33,539 nucleotides of DNA from SURF-13 sp041695325 (lineage in GTDB: Bacteria; Pseudomonadota; Gammaproteobacteria; SURF-13): positions 1-33,539 of the forward strand of contig JBGFRC010000020.1 in the NCBI GenBank assembly GCA_041695325.1, read 5' to 3'. Under the pieces are notes generated by a model. That model worked only from the letters and a program-made list of their open reading frames with translations. It was not told the DNA's origin and did no database searches. A program made the position numbers and the translations under genes. The stretch's first letter is position 1; every line of letters starts with the position of its first letter. This document shows positions 7,884-16,084 of this stretch, in pieces.

Positions 7884-8708
7884 CTACCAATGCTCCCACA
7901 CCGGCACGCAGCCTTCAGGCATGGCGGGCAGCCTGCCGAGATCCAGCCAGGCATGCTCCGGGCCGTGGTAATCGGTGCCTTGCGAGGCGAGCAACCCACG
8001 GCGTCGGGCGTGCCGCGCCATGCGCGCGCAATCATCCGGCGTATGGCTGCCGGACAGCACTTCCATCCCGGCGCCACCGTGCCGTTTGAATTCATCGAGC
8101 AACAGCTCGAATTTCGCCTCGCTCAATTTATAACGCGCCGGGTGGGCAATCACGGCCTGTCCGCCCGCGCCGTGTATCCAGCCCAGGGCCTCCTCCAGCG
8201 TCGCCCACTCGCCAGCCACGTAGCCCGGTTTGCCTTCGTTGAGATAATGCGCATAGACATCGCGCACCGCGCGTGCGCGCCCCTGTTCTACCAAAAAGCG
8301 CGCGAAATGGGTGCGGCTGACGATGCCGCCCCTGGCGTAACGGCGCGCGCCCGCGTAGGCCTCGACGATGCCGTGTTGGGCCAGGCGGCGGCCGATCTCT
8401 TCGGCGCGCCAGTCACGAAAGCCGCGCAACCGCGCCAGACCGCACTGCAAAGCGTCGTGGGCCGCGTCAATATGAAGGCCGATGATGTGCACCGTCTTGT
8501 CATGCCAGGTGACGGAGATTTCCACCCCCGGCACCAGACGCACGCCCAGTGTTTGCGCGGCGGCGCTCGCCTCGGCCAGCCCTTCGGTACTGTCGTGATC
8601 GGTGAGCGCCAGCACTTGCACGCCTTGCGCGTGGGCGCGCGCCACAAGTTCAGCCGGGGTGAGGGTGCCGTCCGAGGCGGTGGAGTGGCTGTGCAGGTCG
8701 TGCAACAT
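7884..8708 (-). CDS. rnm: PHP-domain 5'-nucleotidase / RNase AM
   Basis: A 274-residue PHP phosphoesterase orthologous to E. coli YciV/Rnm, which matures 5' ends of 5S and other rRNAs and also hydrolyses nucleoside 3',5'-bisphosphates. Metal-binding motifs are visible: DLHSHSTASDG at the N-terminus, TDHDS, PGVEIS, AVIAHP, and near the C-terminus GTDYHG. The start is ATG 8708, because the PHP core begins at residue 3. A longer open frame to 8954 would run through the fdxA gene and is rejected. It is divergent from fdxA across about 80 bp and leads the minus-strand housekeeping run. Confidence 0.92.
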   Translation of the reverse strand: MLHDLHSHSTASDGTLTPAELVARAHAQGVQVLALTDHDSTEGLAEASAAAQTLGVRLVPGVEISVTWHDKTVHIIGLHIDAAHDALQCGLARLRGFRDWRAEEIGRRLAQHGIVEAYAGARRYARGGIVSRTHFARFLVEQGRARAVRDVYAHYLNEGKPGYVAGEWATLEEALGWIHGAGGQAVIAHPARYKLSEAKFELLLDEFKRHGGAGMEVLSGSHTPDDCARMARHARRRGLLASQGTDYHGPEHAWLDLGRLPAMPEGCVPVWEHW

Positions 8709-8790
8709 GAGCGGGCGAATGAAAAGTGATATTATAGCACCGTTAACGGCACGGCCTGGGCCGGGATTCTTTAAGCAGGAGCGGATAAAA

Positions 8791-9114
8791 ATGACTTTTG
8801 TAGTAACGGAAAATTGCATCCGTTGCAAATACATGGATTGCGTGGAGGTGTGCCCGGTGGATTGCTTCCATGAAGGCCCGAACTTTCTGGTCATTGATCC
8901 TGACGAATGCATAGATTGCACCTTGTGCGAACCCGAATGCCCGGTCAACGCCATTTTCGCCGAGGACGCCGTGCCGGAGGATCAAAGACAGTTCATTCAA
9001 CTCAACGCCGAGCTTGCCAAGCAGTGGCCGGTGATCACGGAGATGGGCGAACCCCCCGCGGACGCCAAAGAATGGGACGGCGTCAAGGACAAGCTGCGCT
9101 ATCTGGAACGCTGA
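8791..9114 (+). CDS. fdxA: 7-iron ferredoxin FdxA
   Basis: A 107-residue low-potential electron carrier of the Azotobacter FdI type. By alignment to that family, C9, C17 and C50 should hold a [3Fe-4S] cluster and C21, C40, C43 and C46 a [4Fe-4S] cluster. C12 and C25 match the two free cysteines. The C-terminal extension of about 45 residues (NAELAKQWPVITEMGEPPAD) is typical. The start ATG 8791 has AGGAG at 8777-8781. Upstream, TATTATAG at 8730 and the palindrome CCGTTAACGG (8740-8749) are possible promoter and operator elements, but no good -35 was found. Confidence 0.95.
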   Translation: MTFVVTENCIRCKYMDCVEVCPVDCFHEGPNFLVIDPDECIDCTLCEPECPVNAIFAEDAVPEDQRQFIQLNAELAKQWPVITEMGEPPADAKEWDGVKDKLRYLER

Positions 9115-9145
9115 CCCCGCCGCGCGTGGTGGAGCGGAATCGCGC

Positions 9146-12031
9146 GTGACCGCGCTCACCGGGCTCACGCTGATCACGGTTCCCTACGGCGCCGACCCCT
9201 TTGCCGCGCTCGCCGCGCGCATCCAGCAACATGCCTCTGATCCCGGCGCGACGCTGGTTTTTCTGCCCCATCTTGCGCCCGCGGAGCGGCTGCGCGAAAA
9301 ACTGGCGCAGGAGGCGGCAAGAGCGGGATTGCCGGTTCCGCAAGACCTTCAGCTCGACACCTTGCGCGGCTGGGTGGAACGCCGCGTCCCCCTGAAGCAA
9401 AAAGTTCTCGCCGGCCGCGCGCGCATCCTGTTGCTGCTGCGCTTTTTGCAGGAGCATCCCGGGCTGTTTGCCGCCGCGGATCCCTTGCCGCTGGCGGAGC
9501 AGCTGCTCGACCTGTTTGACGAAATCACCCTGCGCGGCGTTGCGCTTGACGGCGATCTGGAGAAGATCACCGCACAATTGGCGCAGGCCTATGGTATCGA
9601 GACGAAACCGCCCGCCGGGCTGAGCGGGGAAGCGCGCCTGCTGCACACTTTGTGGCGGGCCTGGCATGAAGAGCTGGAATCCTCGGACAGGATGGACAGC
9701 GCGCGCGCCTATCTTGCCAGACTCGCCGCCGCGGCGCAGCATGCGCCGCCTGGCGCGCAAATTTACCTTGCCGGATTTCATGAATTGCTGCCCGCGGAGC
9801 AGGCCTTCATTCTGGCTTTGACCGAAAATCATCCGGTATCAGTAGTAATTCACGGCGCACCTGACCCGGAGACCGGCGCGCAGGACTATCATCCCGACGC
9901 GCCGCTGCGCGCGCTGCTGCAGCATTTCGGCGCAGGGAAAGGGGAGCAGTCGGTAACCGTCCCCACGGATGATTTCACCCGATTCATCGCCTCTGTTTAC
10001 GCCAAAAACGGCTCAGGCCTGGCGCAACGCGCGCGTGATTTCGCAAAACATCATCCACGCAGCCCCGCGGCGGGCCGGCTGCAACTCTATGCGGCGCAGG
10101 ACGCGGAACAGGAAGCGCGCGCGCTGGAATGGCAGGTGCGTTCATGGCTGTGCGACGGCAAGACGCGCATCGCCGTCGTCAGCGAAGACCGCCGCCTGGC
10201 GCGGCGCGTGCGCGCCCTGCTGGAGCGCAGCGGGATTGCGTTGCAAGACCGGGCGGGCTGGGCGCTGTCCACCAGCAGCGCCGCGGCCACGCTGGAGCGT
10301 TGGCTGCAAAGCCTGGAGCAGAATTTCGCCCATGCGCCCTTTTTCGATCTGCTGCGCTCTCCCTTTATCTTGCCGGAGCAGGAACGCGGCAGCCTGCTCA
10401 ATGCGGTCTATCATCTGGAACAGGAGCTATTGGCCGCCCGCGTCACTTACGACCCGGCGCGTTACCGCGCCGTTTTGTCGGGCGCGGCGGAATTGAATTC
10501 CGCAGCGGCGCGATTGCTCGATCAAACACAACATGCGGCGGCGCCGCTGCTCTCCATGCTGCAAGGCAAACACTATCTCGACACCCTGCTCAACGCGCTG
10601 CGCGTAAGCATGCAGCGCCTCGGCATAACGGCGGCGCTGGAACATGACGCGGCGGGCAAGCAGTTGCTGAACGAACTGGAGCAATTGCGCGCGGCCACGC
10701 CGCAACGCACCCTGCCGCTGGCCTGGCCGGAATTTCGCGGGCTGCTCGCGGACCTGCTGGAGCGCGCCCATTTCACACCCTCCGACGCGGCGAACCAGGT
10801 CAGCTTGCTCACTTTGGAACAAACCACATTGGAACACTTTGATGCGCTGGTGATCGGTGCGGCGACCCACGCTCAGTTGCCCGGCGCCGCGCCGGGCGCG
10901 CCGTTCTTCAACAGCGCGGTACGCGCGCAGCTGGGATTGACCACGCCGCACGATTTCAAGACCGCGCGTTTTTACCATTTCCGTCGCGCGCTGGAAAGCG
11001 CCCCCCGGGTCCTCATCACCTATTGCCGGCAACGGCGCGGCGAGATGCAGCAGGCCAGTCCGTGGGTGGAGGCGCTGCAAAGCTTTCACCGGCTGGCCTA
11101 CTCTGTTCCCCTGAACGATGGCCGTCTTGACGACGCCTTGCTGCAAGCCGGCGCGATCACGGTCACCGATGCGCTGCCCCGGCCGCGCGCCATGCCGCGC
11201 CCCGCCTGCCGGGCGGAGTTGCTGCCCGCCGTTCTTTCCGCCCATGCCTATCAGCAGTTGATGGACTGTCCTTATCAATTCCACGCCGCGCGCTGTCTTG
11301 CGCTTGCCCCCGCGCTGGAGGCGAGCGAAGACATGGAAAAATCCGATTACGGCCTGCGCGTGCACCGCATCCTGCACGCCTTTCACCACGGCGCAGCCGG
11401 TCTGACCGGGCCGTTCCCCCAGCCCATCACCCCCGCCACACGCGCCGCGGCCATCACGTTGCTGGAAGAAATCAGCCGCACACTGTTCGCCCCCGACCTC
11501 AAGACCGGCTTTGCCCATCGCGCCTGGCTTAATCAGTGGCTCGCCGCCATTCCCGGCTATATCGAGTGGCAGATCGCGCGCGAAGCCGGCTGGCGCTTCG
11601 ATGCGGCGGAGGTCACACTGACGCGCACTGATCTGTGCCCGCCCTATACGCTCAGCGGCCGCCTGGATCGCGTGGACCGGCGCGCCGATGAGCTCGCCAT
11701 CGTGGACTACAAGACCGGCGCGGCGCCAAAACAACAAGACGTCATCGCCGGCGAAGCGGTGCAACTGCCGTTTTACACCTGGCTCGCCGGAGACCGGGTC
11801 ACGCGCGCGGAATACGTGCTGCTGGAAAAAAACGGCGTGAAGAGCGGCGCCTGCGTAACGGATGACGAGCTGGCCGGCTTGCGCGCAGGGGTAGCGGCGC
11901 GCTTCGTCACTCTGATTGCGGCGCTGCGCGCGGGCGCGGCGCTGCCCGCCTGGGGCGACGCCAGGATCTGCGCGCGCTGCGACATGCAGGGTTTGTGCCG
12001 CAGACAGGTCTGGAGCGCGGACCATGCTTGA
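9146..12031 (+). CDS. addB: AddB-type PD-(D/E)XK nuclease with Fe-S cluster
   Basis: A 961-residue protein of the AddB class, partner of an AddA helicase in RecBCD-like end processing for recombination repair. The N-terminal half has the inactive helicase fold; no Walker A is seen. The C-terminal RecB-like nuclease has GLRVHRILH (H740), GRLDR (D841) and IVDYKTG (D854, K856). A cysteine at 708 (DCPYQF) and C942-x2-C945-x5-C951 at the end match the AddB iron-sulfur staple. It uses a GTG start at 9146, with GGTGGAG upstream. It overlaps the helicase start by 8 nt. The frequent annotation is simply PD-(D/E)XK nuclease family. Confidence 0.85.
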   Translation: MTALTGLTLITVPYGADPFAALAARIQQHASDPGATLVFLPHLAPAERLREKLAQEAARAGLPVPQDLQLDTLRGWVERRVPLKQKVLAGRARILLLLRFLQEHPGLFAAADPLPLAEQLLDLFDEITLRGVALDGDLEKITAQLAQAYGIETKPPAGLSGEARLLHTLWRAWHEELESSDRMDSARAYLARLAAAAQHAPPGAQIYLAGFHELLPAEQAFILALTENHPVSVVIHGAPDPETGAQDYHPDAPLRALLQHFGAGKGEQSVTVPTDDFTRFIASVYAKNGSGLAQRARDFAKHHPRSPAAGRLQLYAAQDAEQEARALEWQVRSWLCDGKTRIAVVSEDRRLARRVRALLERSGIALQDRAGWALSTSSAAATLERWLQSLEQNFAHAPFFDLLRSPFILPEQERGSLLNAVYHLEQELLAARVTYDPARYRAVLSGAAELNSAAARLLDQTQHAAAPLLSMLQGKHYLDTLLNALRVSMQRLGITAALEHDAAGKQLLNELEQLRAATPQRTLPLAWPEFRGLLADLLERAHFTPSDAANQVSLLTLEQTTLEHFDALVIGAATHAQLPGAAPGAPFFNSAVRAQLGLTTPHDFKTARFYHFRRALESAPRVLITYCRQRRGEMQQASPWVEALQSFHRLAYSVPLNDGRLDDALLQAGAITVTDALPRPRAMPRPACRAELLPAVLSAHAYQQLMDCPYQFHAARCLALAPALEASEDMEKSDYGLRVHRILHAFHHGAAGLTGPFPQPITPATRAAAITLLEEISRTLFAPDLKTGFAHRAWLNQWLAAIPGYIEWQIAREAGWRFDAAEVTLTRTDLCPPYTLSGRLDRVDRRADELAIVDYKTGAAPKQQDVIAGEAVQLPFYTWLAGDRVTRAEYVLLEKNGVKSGACVTDDELAGLRAGVAARFVTLIAALRAGAALPAWGDARICARCDMQGLCRRQVWSADHA

Positions 12032-14726
12032 ACCCCACGGCGCCACCGCGCCCGAGCACAGTGCCGCGGTGCTGGCCTCGGCCGGCACCGGCAAGACCTG
12101 GCTGCTGGTCACGCGCATCATCCGCTTGCTGCTCGCCGGCGCGCGCCCCGACGCCGTCCTCGCCGTTACCTTCACGCGCAAGGCGGCGGCGGAAATGCAA
12201 ACCCGTTTACAGGAGCGCCTGTATCAGCTTGCCGCGGCCGATCCTCCTCAGCTTGCCGAACGCCTGCGCGAGATCGGCGCGCCGCCCGACGCGGAAACGG
12301 CGGCGCGCGCGCAGCGTCTGTATGAAACACTATTGCTGTGTGAGGGCACGGTGCGCGTGTGCACCTTTCACTCCTTTTGCCAGGAGTTGCTCACCCGTTT
12401 CCCGCTGGAGGCCGGCGTCTCGCCCGGTTTTGAACTACTCGAACAAACCGATGAGCTGGAGCAGGCCGCGTATGACGCGCTGCTGCGCGAGGCCGGCGCG
12501 GCTCCGAACGGCGATCTGGCGCAGGCGCTGGAGACGCTGTTTGATTGCTGCGGTGGCCTGGCCGGCGCGCGCGGCGCGCTGCATGAATTCCTGCAACACC
12601 GCAGCGATTGGTGGGCCTATACCGAGGGCAGGAGCGATGTGCTCGCGTACGCCTCGGCGCGCCTCGCCGGACAATTAGGCATCAGCCCTTCGGCTTCCGC
12701 CGATGTTCTGGACCCAACCATGCTGTCCGATGTCGCGGCCTATGGGGAGCTGCTCAGGCGCCATCCCACGGCGGAGAATCAAGCCCAGGTTGCGTTATTA
12801 AACAATGCGCTCGACTCAGCGCAGCCTCCAGCCCTGCGCCTGAACGTGCTCAGCCGGGTTTTTTTTACCGGGAAGGGCGCGGCGCGCAAACGCAAGTCCG
12901 GCAAGGCGCAGCGCGCGGCGCTGGGGGAGGAAGAAGAGGTGCGCCTGCTCGCGCTGCATGAAAGTCTGTGCGAAAAACTGCGCGATCTGATGGACGTGCA
13001 GGCGCGCCAGGCAACCTATGCCGGGTCGCGCGCCTGGCTGCTCGCGGGCGAGCGCTGGTTGCAGCGTTACCAGGCGCTCAAGGAAGCGCAGCGGGCGCTG
13101 GATTTTCAGGACCTGGAGTGGAAGGCCTATCAATTGTTGAACAACTCCGATCATGCGCTGTGGGTGCAATACAAGCTGGACCAGCGCATAGATCATTTGC
13201 TGATTGACGAATTCCAGGACACCAATCCCACCCAGTGGCGCTTTTTACTGCCCATGCTGCAAGAGTTCGCCGCGGGCGAAAAGGCGCACTTGCGCAGCGT
13301 ATTTCTGGTGGGCGACAGCAAGCAATCCATCTATCGTTTCCGGCGCGCGGACGCGCGCCTGCTGCACACCGCGAAGGACTGGCTGGAGAATACGCTGCAA
13401 GCGCACAGCGTGCGCCTTGAAAAATCGTGGCGCGCAGCCCCCACCATCGTGAACTTTCTCAATCGCGTTTTCGGCGCGGACGAGCTGCGCGAGCGGCTGC
13501 CCGGCTTCCATCACCACGCGACTCACCGGCAGGAGTTGACCGGGCGGGTGGAAATCCTGCCACTATTTGCAGACCCGGAGGAAAAGGCCCCCGCTCCGGC
13601 TCCGGAGTTACGCGACCCTCTGCGGCAACCGCGTCTGTCGCGCCAGGACCGGCGCCGTCTGCTGGAGGCGCGCGCCATCGCACAGCGCATCCTGTCTTTA
13701 AGGAACGGCGTCTTCCCCGGCGCGAACCCCCCCCTGGAATACGGCGACATCATCCTGTTGCTGCGCAACCGCACCCACGCGCACGTTTATGAACACGCCC
13801 TGCGAGAAGCGGCCATCCCGTATCAAGGCGCGTCCGCAAACGAGTTTTCACGCAGTCTGGAAATCATGGACATGAGCGCCCTGCTCGACGCGCTGATTTC
13901 GCCTTATGACAATCTGGCCCTGGCCCAGGTGCTGCGCTCTCCATTGTTTGATTGCGACGACGAAGAGCTGATGCGCATCGCGGCGTTCAAGAAGGATCGT
14001 ACTCCCTGGAGTGAGCGCCTGGCCGAGATGGCTCCTGTGCTGGACTCCGGCAGCGCGCTGGCGCGCGCGCATGCCATGCTGAACCGCTGGTGCGCACTGG
14101 CGCAGCACATCCCGGTGCATGATCTGCTGGATCGCATTTACCACCAAGCCGAGGTGACGGCACGTTACGCGGCCGCGTTTCCGGCGCACCTGCAAACCCG
14201 GGTGCGACATAATCTGACGCGTTTCATCGAGCTTGCCCTGGACTTAGACCAAGGCCGCTATCCCAGTCTGATGCAGTTTCGCGAACGCCTGCGCACGCTG
14301 CAACCGGACGCCACGACGTCGGACAGCGGCCGGCAGGTGCGCATCATGACCATACACGCCGCCAAGGGGTTGGAGGCGCCGGCGGTGTTTCTGGCCGACG
14401 CCGCCATACCGTCACACGGCGCGCGCCCCTACCGCGCGTTGATTGACTGGCCATCTGGCGCGCCCCGGCCGGCGCATTTCCTGCTCACCGGCCAAAAGTC
14501 CGCCCAAGACAGCGTGACGCGCGGCCTGCTCGAACAACACGAACGCGCCGAACAATGCGAAGAAGCCAATCTGCTCTACGTGGCCCTCACCCGCGCGTGC
14601 CGGTTTTTATTCGTGTCCGGCGTGTTACCGTACAAGGGCGATGATCTCGGCTGGTATGGGATGATTGCGCGCGCGCTGCTGCCGGAGTGCGCGCCTGAGC
14701 GCGCCGGGCTGGTCATGGAGTCGTAA
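12024..14726 (+). CDS. addA: AddA-type UvrD-family helicase lacking the C-terminal nuclease domain
   Basis: A 900-residue SF1A helicase. Walker A ASAGTGKT (K24), motif Ia TFTRKAAAEM, Walker B LLIDEFQDTN (D395-E396), motif III/IV GDSKQSIYRFRRAD, motif V MTIHAAKGLE (775-784) and motif VI YVALTRA (852-858) are all present. AddA proteins normally continue for 200-300 residues into a PD-(D/E)XK nuclease. This one stops about 42 residues after motif VI, and no nuclease motif is seen in the next 78 bp before a MITE-like element. The start ATG 12024 overlaps the addB stop. It should still unwind DNA with AddB as the only nuclease, if the pair is functional. Confidence 0.85.
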   Translation: MLEPHGATAPEHSAAVLASAGTGKTWLLVTRIIRLLLAGARPDAVLAVTFTRKAAAEMQTRLQERLYQLAAADPPQLAERLREIGAPPDAETAARAQRLYETLLLCEGTVRVCTFHSFCQELLTRFPLEAGVSPGFELLEQTDELEQAAYDALLREAGAAPNGDLAQALETLFDCCGGLAGARGALHEFLQHRSDWWAYTEGRSDVLAYASARLAGQLGISPSASADVLDPTMLSDVAAYGELLRRHPTAENQAQVALLNNALDSAQPPALRLNVLSRVFFTGKGAARKRKSGKAQRAALGEEEEVRLLALHESLCEKLRDLMDVQARQATYAGSRAWLLAGERWLQRYQALKEAQRALDFQDLEWKAYQLLNNSDHALWVQYKLDQRIDHLLIDEFQDTNPTQWRFLLPMLQEFAAGEKAHLRSVFLVGDSKQSIYRFRRADARLLHTAKDWLENTLQAHSVRLEKSWRAAPTIVNFLNRVFGADELRERLPGFHHHATHRQELTGRVEILPLFADPEEKAPAPAPELRDPLRQPRLSRQDRRRLLEARAIAQRILSLRNGVFPGANPPLEYGDIILLLRNRTHAHVYEHALREAAIPYQGASANEFSRSLEIMDMSALLDALISPYDNLALAQVLRSPLFDCDDEELMRIAAFKKDRTPWSERLAEMAPVLDSGSALARAHAMLNRWCALAQHIPVHDLLDRIYHQAEVTARYAAAFPAHLQTRVRHNLTRFIELALDLDQGRYPSLMQFRERLRTLQPDATTSDSGRQVRIMTIHAAKGLEAPAVFLADAAIPSHGARPYRALIDWPSGAPRPAHFLLTGQKSAQDSVTRGLLEQHERAEQCEEANLLYVALTRACRFLFVSGVLPYKGDDLGWYGMIARALLPECAPERAGLVMES

Positions 14727-14804
14727 TGGAACGCATGGCGCGCCCATGCTAGCCTTCCCCCAGCCCTCGGTCTTTAGTCTTCTGAAATAGGCGGTACCCT
14801 TTCT

Positions 14805-14977
14805 TTAAGGAAACTCTGATTTAATCAGAGTTTCCTGCGGCACATGGACGTGCCGCCATTTTTCGATTACGCAAGTAATTGAAAAATGAAGAAAAGCACC
14901 ATAAGAAATCTTATGGCCACATTTTTGCTTTTCGTGCTCTGATAATTCCTGGATGGAATTATTCAGAGCTTCCTTAA
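14805..14977. repeat. MITE-like structured dispersed repeat (copy 2)
   Basis: A 173-bp element bounded by imperfect terminal inverted repeats TTAAGGAAACTCTGATT and (reverse complement of the right end) TTAAGGAAGCTCTGAAT. Its interior is a chain of hairpins: ACTCTGATT/AATCAGAGT, GCGGCAC/GTGCCGC around ATGGAC, TTTTTCGATTAC/GTAATTGAAAAA, CCATAAG/CTTATGG nested in GAAAAGC/GCTTTTC, and AATTCC/GGAATT. The module order matches the repeat at 94-297. There is no coding capacity. It lies 78 bp after the shortened addA gene. Confidence 0.65.
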
Positions 14978-14990
14978 GTGACATTCGAGG

Positions 14991-15005
14991 TTATTGTCAC
15001 AATAA
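14991..15005. promoter_or_regulatory. Palindrome TTATTGTCACAATAA upstream of the DUF5132 group
   Basis: A perfect odd palindrome (7-bp half-sites around a central C), 162 bp upstream of the DUF5132 start. The core TGTCACA/TGTGACA also occurs twice in front of the 3-TM gene, between it and the divergent P-type ATPase (22124-22142). It could be an operator shared by the two arms of the island. No transcription factor is implied by the sequence. Confidence 0.3.
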
Positions 15006-15052
15006 TGTAATATTTTTGTCGTATAGTTTTCGCAGGTGGTCAGGATTTTTTG

Positions 15053-15160
15053 ATGGTCGTCAATGCAAAGATCATGTTTCTCGTGGACGATGATCGCCGC
15101 GGAAAAACCGGTTAGTTGATTTTCATCGATGTCGGTATGGTATTACAAAGTTCCGGGGTG
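15053..15160 (+). pseudogene. Possible remnant of a response-regulator receiver domain
   Basis: ATG 15053 reads MVVNAKIMFLVDDDRRGKTG and stops at TAG 15113-15115. The same frame continues LIFIDVGMV. The two pieces resemble the acidic-pocket strand (VDDD) and the phosphoacceptor strand (LIFLDVGMP) of a CheY-like receiver, with roughly 35 residues between them missing. This would be an internally deleted fossil just upstream of the DUF5132 gene. The match is short and could be chance. Confidence 0.25.
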
Positions 15161-15166
15161 AATAAC

Positions 15167-15478
15167 ATGGCTCTTCAGGATATTTTCAAAGGCAATCTTG
15201 TCGTGACGCTGGCGCTCGGCGTGGCCGCCGCGGTGTTGATACCGATCGTGCTTCCCGTGGTGGCGCGCGCCGCCAAGCCGGTCGCAAAGGCAATTATCAA
15301 GAGCGGGCTCATCGTTTACGAGAAGGGACGCGAGTCCTTCGCCGAAATGAGCGAGGTGGTGGAAGACCTGGTCGCCGAGGCTCGTTCCGAGATCGAACAC
15401 GAACATCTGTCCGGTCTGGCCGCGGGCGAAGGCGCGGCGCCGCCCGCAGCACCAGGACCGTCGCCGGACGTTCATTGA
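15167..15478 (+). CDS. DUF5132 domain-containing protein
   Basis: A 103-residue protein recognised as DUF5132 by its typical plan. A short amphipathic start (MALQDIFKGN) is followed by a hydrophobic helix at about 11-32 (LVVTLALGVAAAVLIPIVLP), then VVARAAKPVAKAIIKSGLIVYEKGRE, an acidic helix EVVEDLVAEARSEIEHE, and an Ala/Pro tail. It is probably a small inner-membrane or membrane-surface protein; its function is unknown. The ATG at 15167 is preceded by GGGG at 15155. The frame could be extended to a TTG at 15116, but the family begins here. Its stop overlaps the next start (TGATG), so it is coupled to the PGR-HMA gene. Confidence 0.85.
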   Translation: MALQDIFKGNLVVTLALGVAAAVLIPIVLPVVARAAKPVAKAIIKSGLIVYEKGRESFAEMSEVVEDLVAEARSEIEHEHLSGLAAGEGAAPPAAPGPSPDVH

Positions 15479-16065
15479 TGCTGCCGGTGGCGCATGTCAG
15501 CCACCGGGCGCCGGGACGAGCGCGGATTCGCATTCCTGCGCAGCGCGGGCAGGAGGCGTACTTCCGGGATGCAGCGCAACGACTGCTGCGCTGTCCGGGG
15601 GTGGAGCGAGTCGAAGCCAATCCGGCGACCGCCGGCATCCTGCTCGTTCCCGCACCGGGCAGTGACACACTGCGGCGGTTTGCGCAGGAGCAGAACCTGT
15701 TCCTGCTGACCGAGAGCGAAGCGCCGCCGATGACCGTCACTCAGGAACTGGCGGCGGGGTTCGACGGCCTGAACCGGCAGCTGAAGGCCTGGAGCGGCGG
15801 CGCGGTCGATCTGGGCGCACTGGCCTTTGGCGCCCTGGTGACGGGCGCGGTTGTGCAGTGGCAGAAGGGCCATGTACTCAGCTCGGCCTCGACCCTGCTG
15901 TGGTACGCCGCAGGCCTGTTGTTGATGACGCGCGCCGCGGCCGGCAAGGACTCGAGGTTCGCCGTTTCGAATATACCGGCGGAGGATGGCCATGAACGTG
16001 CCGAGAAAGAGGGAAACGCCAACGGGCACCAGGGGCGCAAAAACCGCAACCGTAAAAAAAGATAA
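15478..16065 (+). CDS. PGR-motif HMA-like domain protein with two membrane helices
   Basis: A 195-residue protein. The N-terminal 70 residues look like a heavy-metal-associated (ferredoxin-like) fold that lacks the CxxC metal site and instead carries HRAPGRARIRIP at 9-20, followed by AQRLLRCPGVERVEANPATAGILLV. Two hydrophobic helices follow (about 105-122 and 130-147), then a basic tail ending KNRNRKKR. This HMA_2-like arrangement recurs in the small protein at 17072 and at the N-terminus of the P-type ATPase at 22057. The ATG at 15478 overlaps the DUF5132 stop. No enzymatic role is known. Confidence 0.75.
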   Translation: MLPVAHVSHRAPGRARIRIPAQRGQEAYFRDAAQRLLRCPGVERVEANPATAGILLVPAPGSDTLRRFAQEQNLFLLTESEAPPMTVTQELAAGFDGLNRQLKAWSGGAVDLGALAFGALVTGAVVQWQKGHVLSSASTLLWYAAGLLLMTRAAAGKDSRFAVSNIPAEDGHERAEKEGNANGHQGRKNRNRKKR

Positions 16066-16084
16066 ATCGCAAAGGAGCAAAGCC

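Larger units (their letters stand above)
14727..15166. other. 440-bp intergenic stretch with a MITE and a possible gene remnant
   Basis: After the helicase stop there are 78 bp of unassigned sequence, the MITE-like repeat at 14805-14977, and an AT-richer leader of the DUF5132 gene. The leader holds the odd palindrome TTATTGTCACAATAA at 14991-15005, inside a wider GTGACA...TGTCAC pair (14978-15000). A short frame at 15053-15160 resembles a broken receiver domain. No complete gene was found in either strand. Confidence 0.5.

Noticed and set aside
7311..8729. A 472-codon plus-strand frame
   Set aside because: It is antisense to yciO and rnm, both strongly supported; it is rich in His/Arg/Gln, as expected of a GC-rich shadow.
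8709..8954. N-terminal extension of the PHP protein
   Set aside because: It would cross the fdxA start and leader; the PHP domain begins at the ATG at 8708.
10427..12181. A 584-codon minus-strand frame
   Set aside because: Antisense to addB with shadow-like composition and no recognisable domain.
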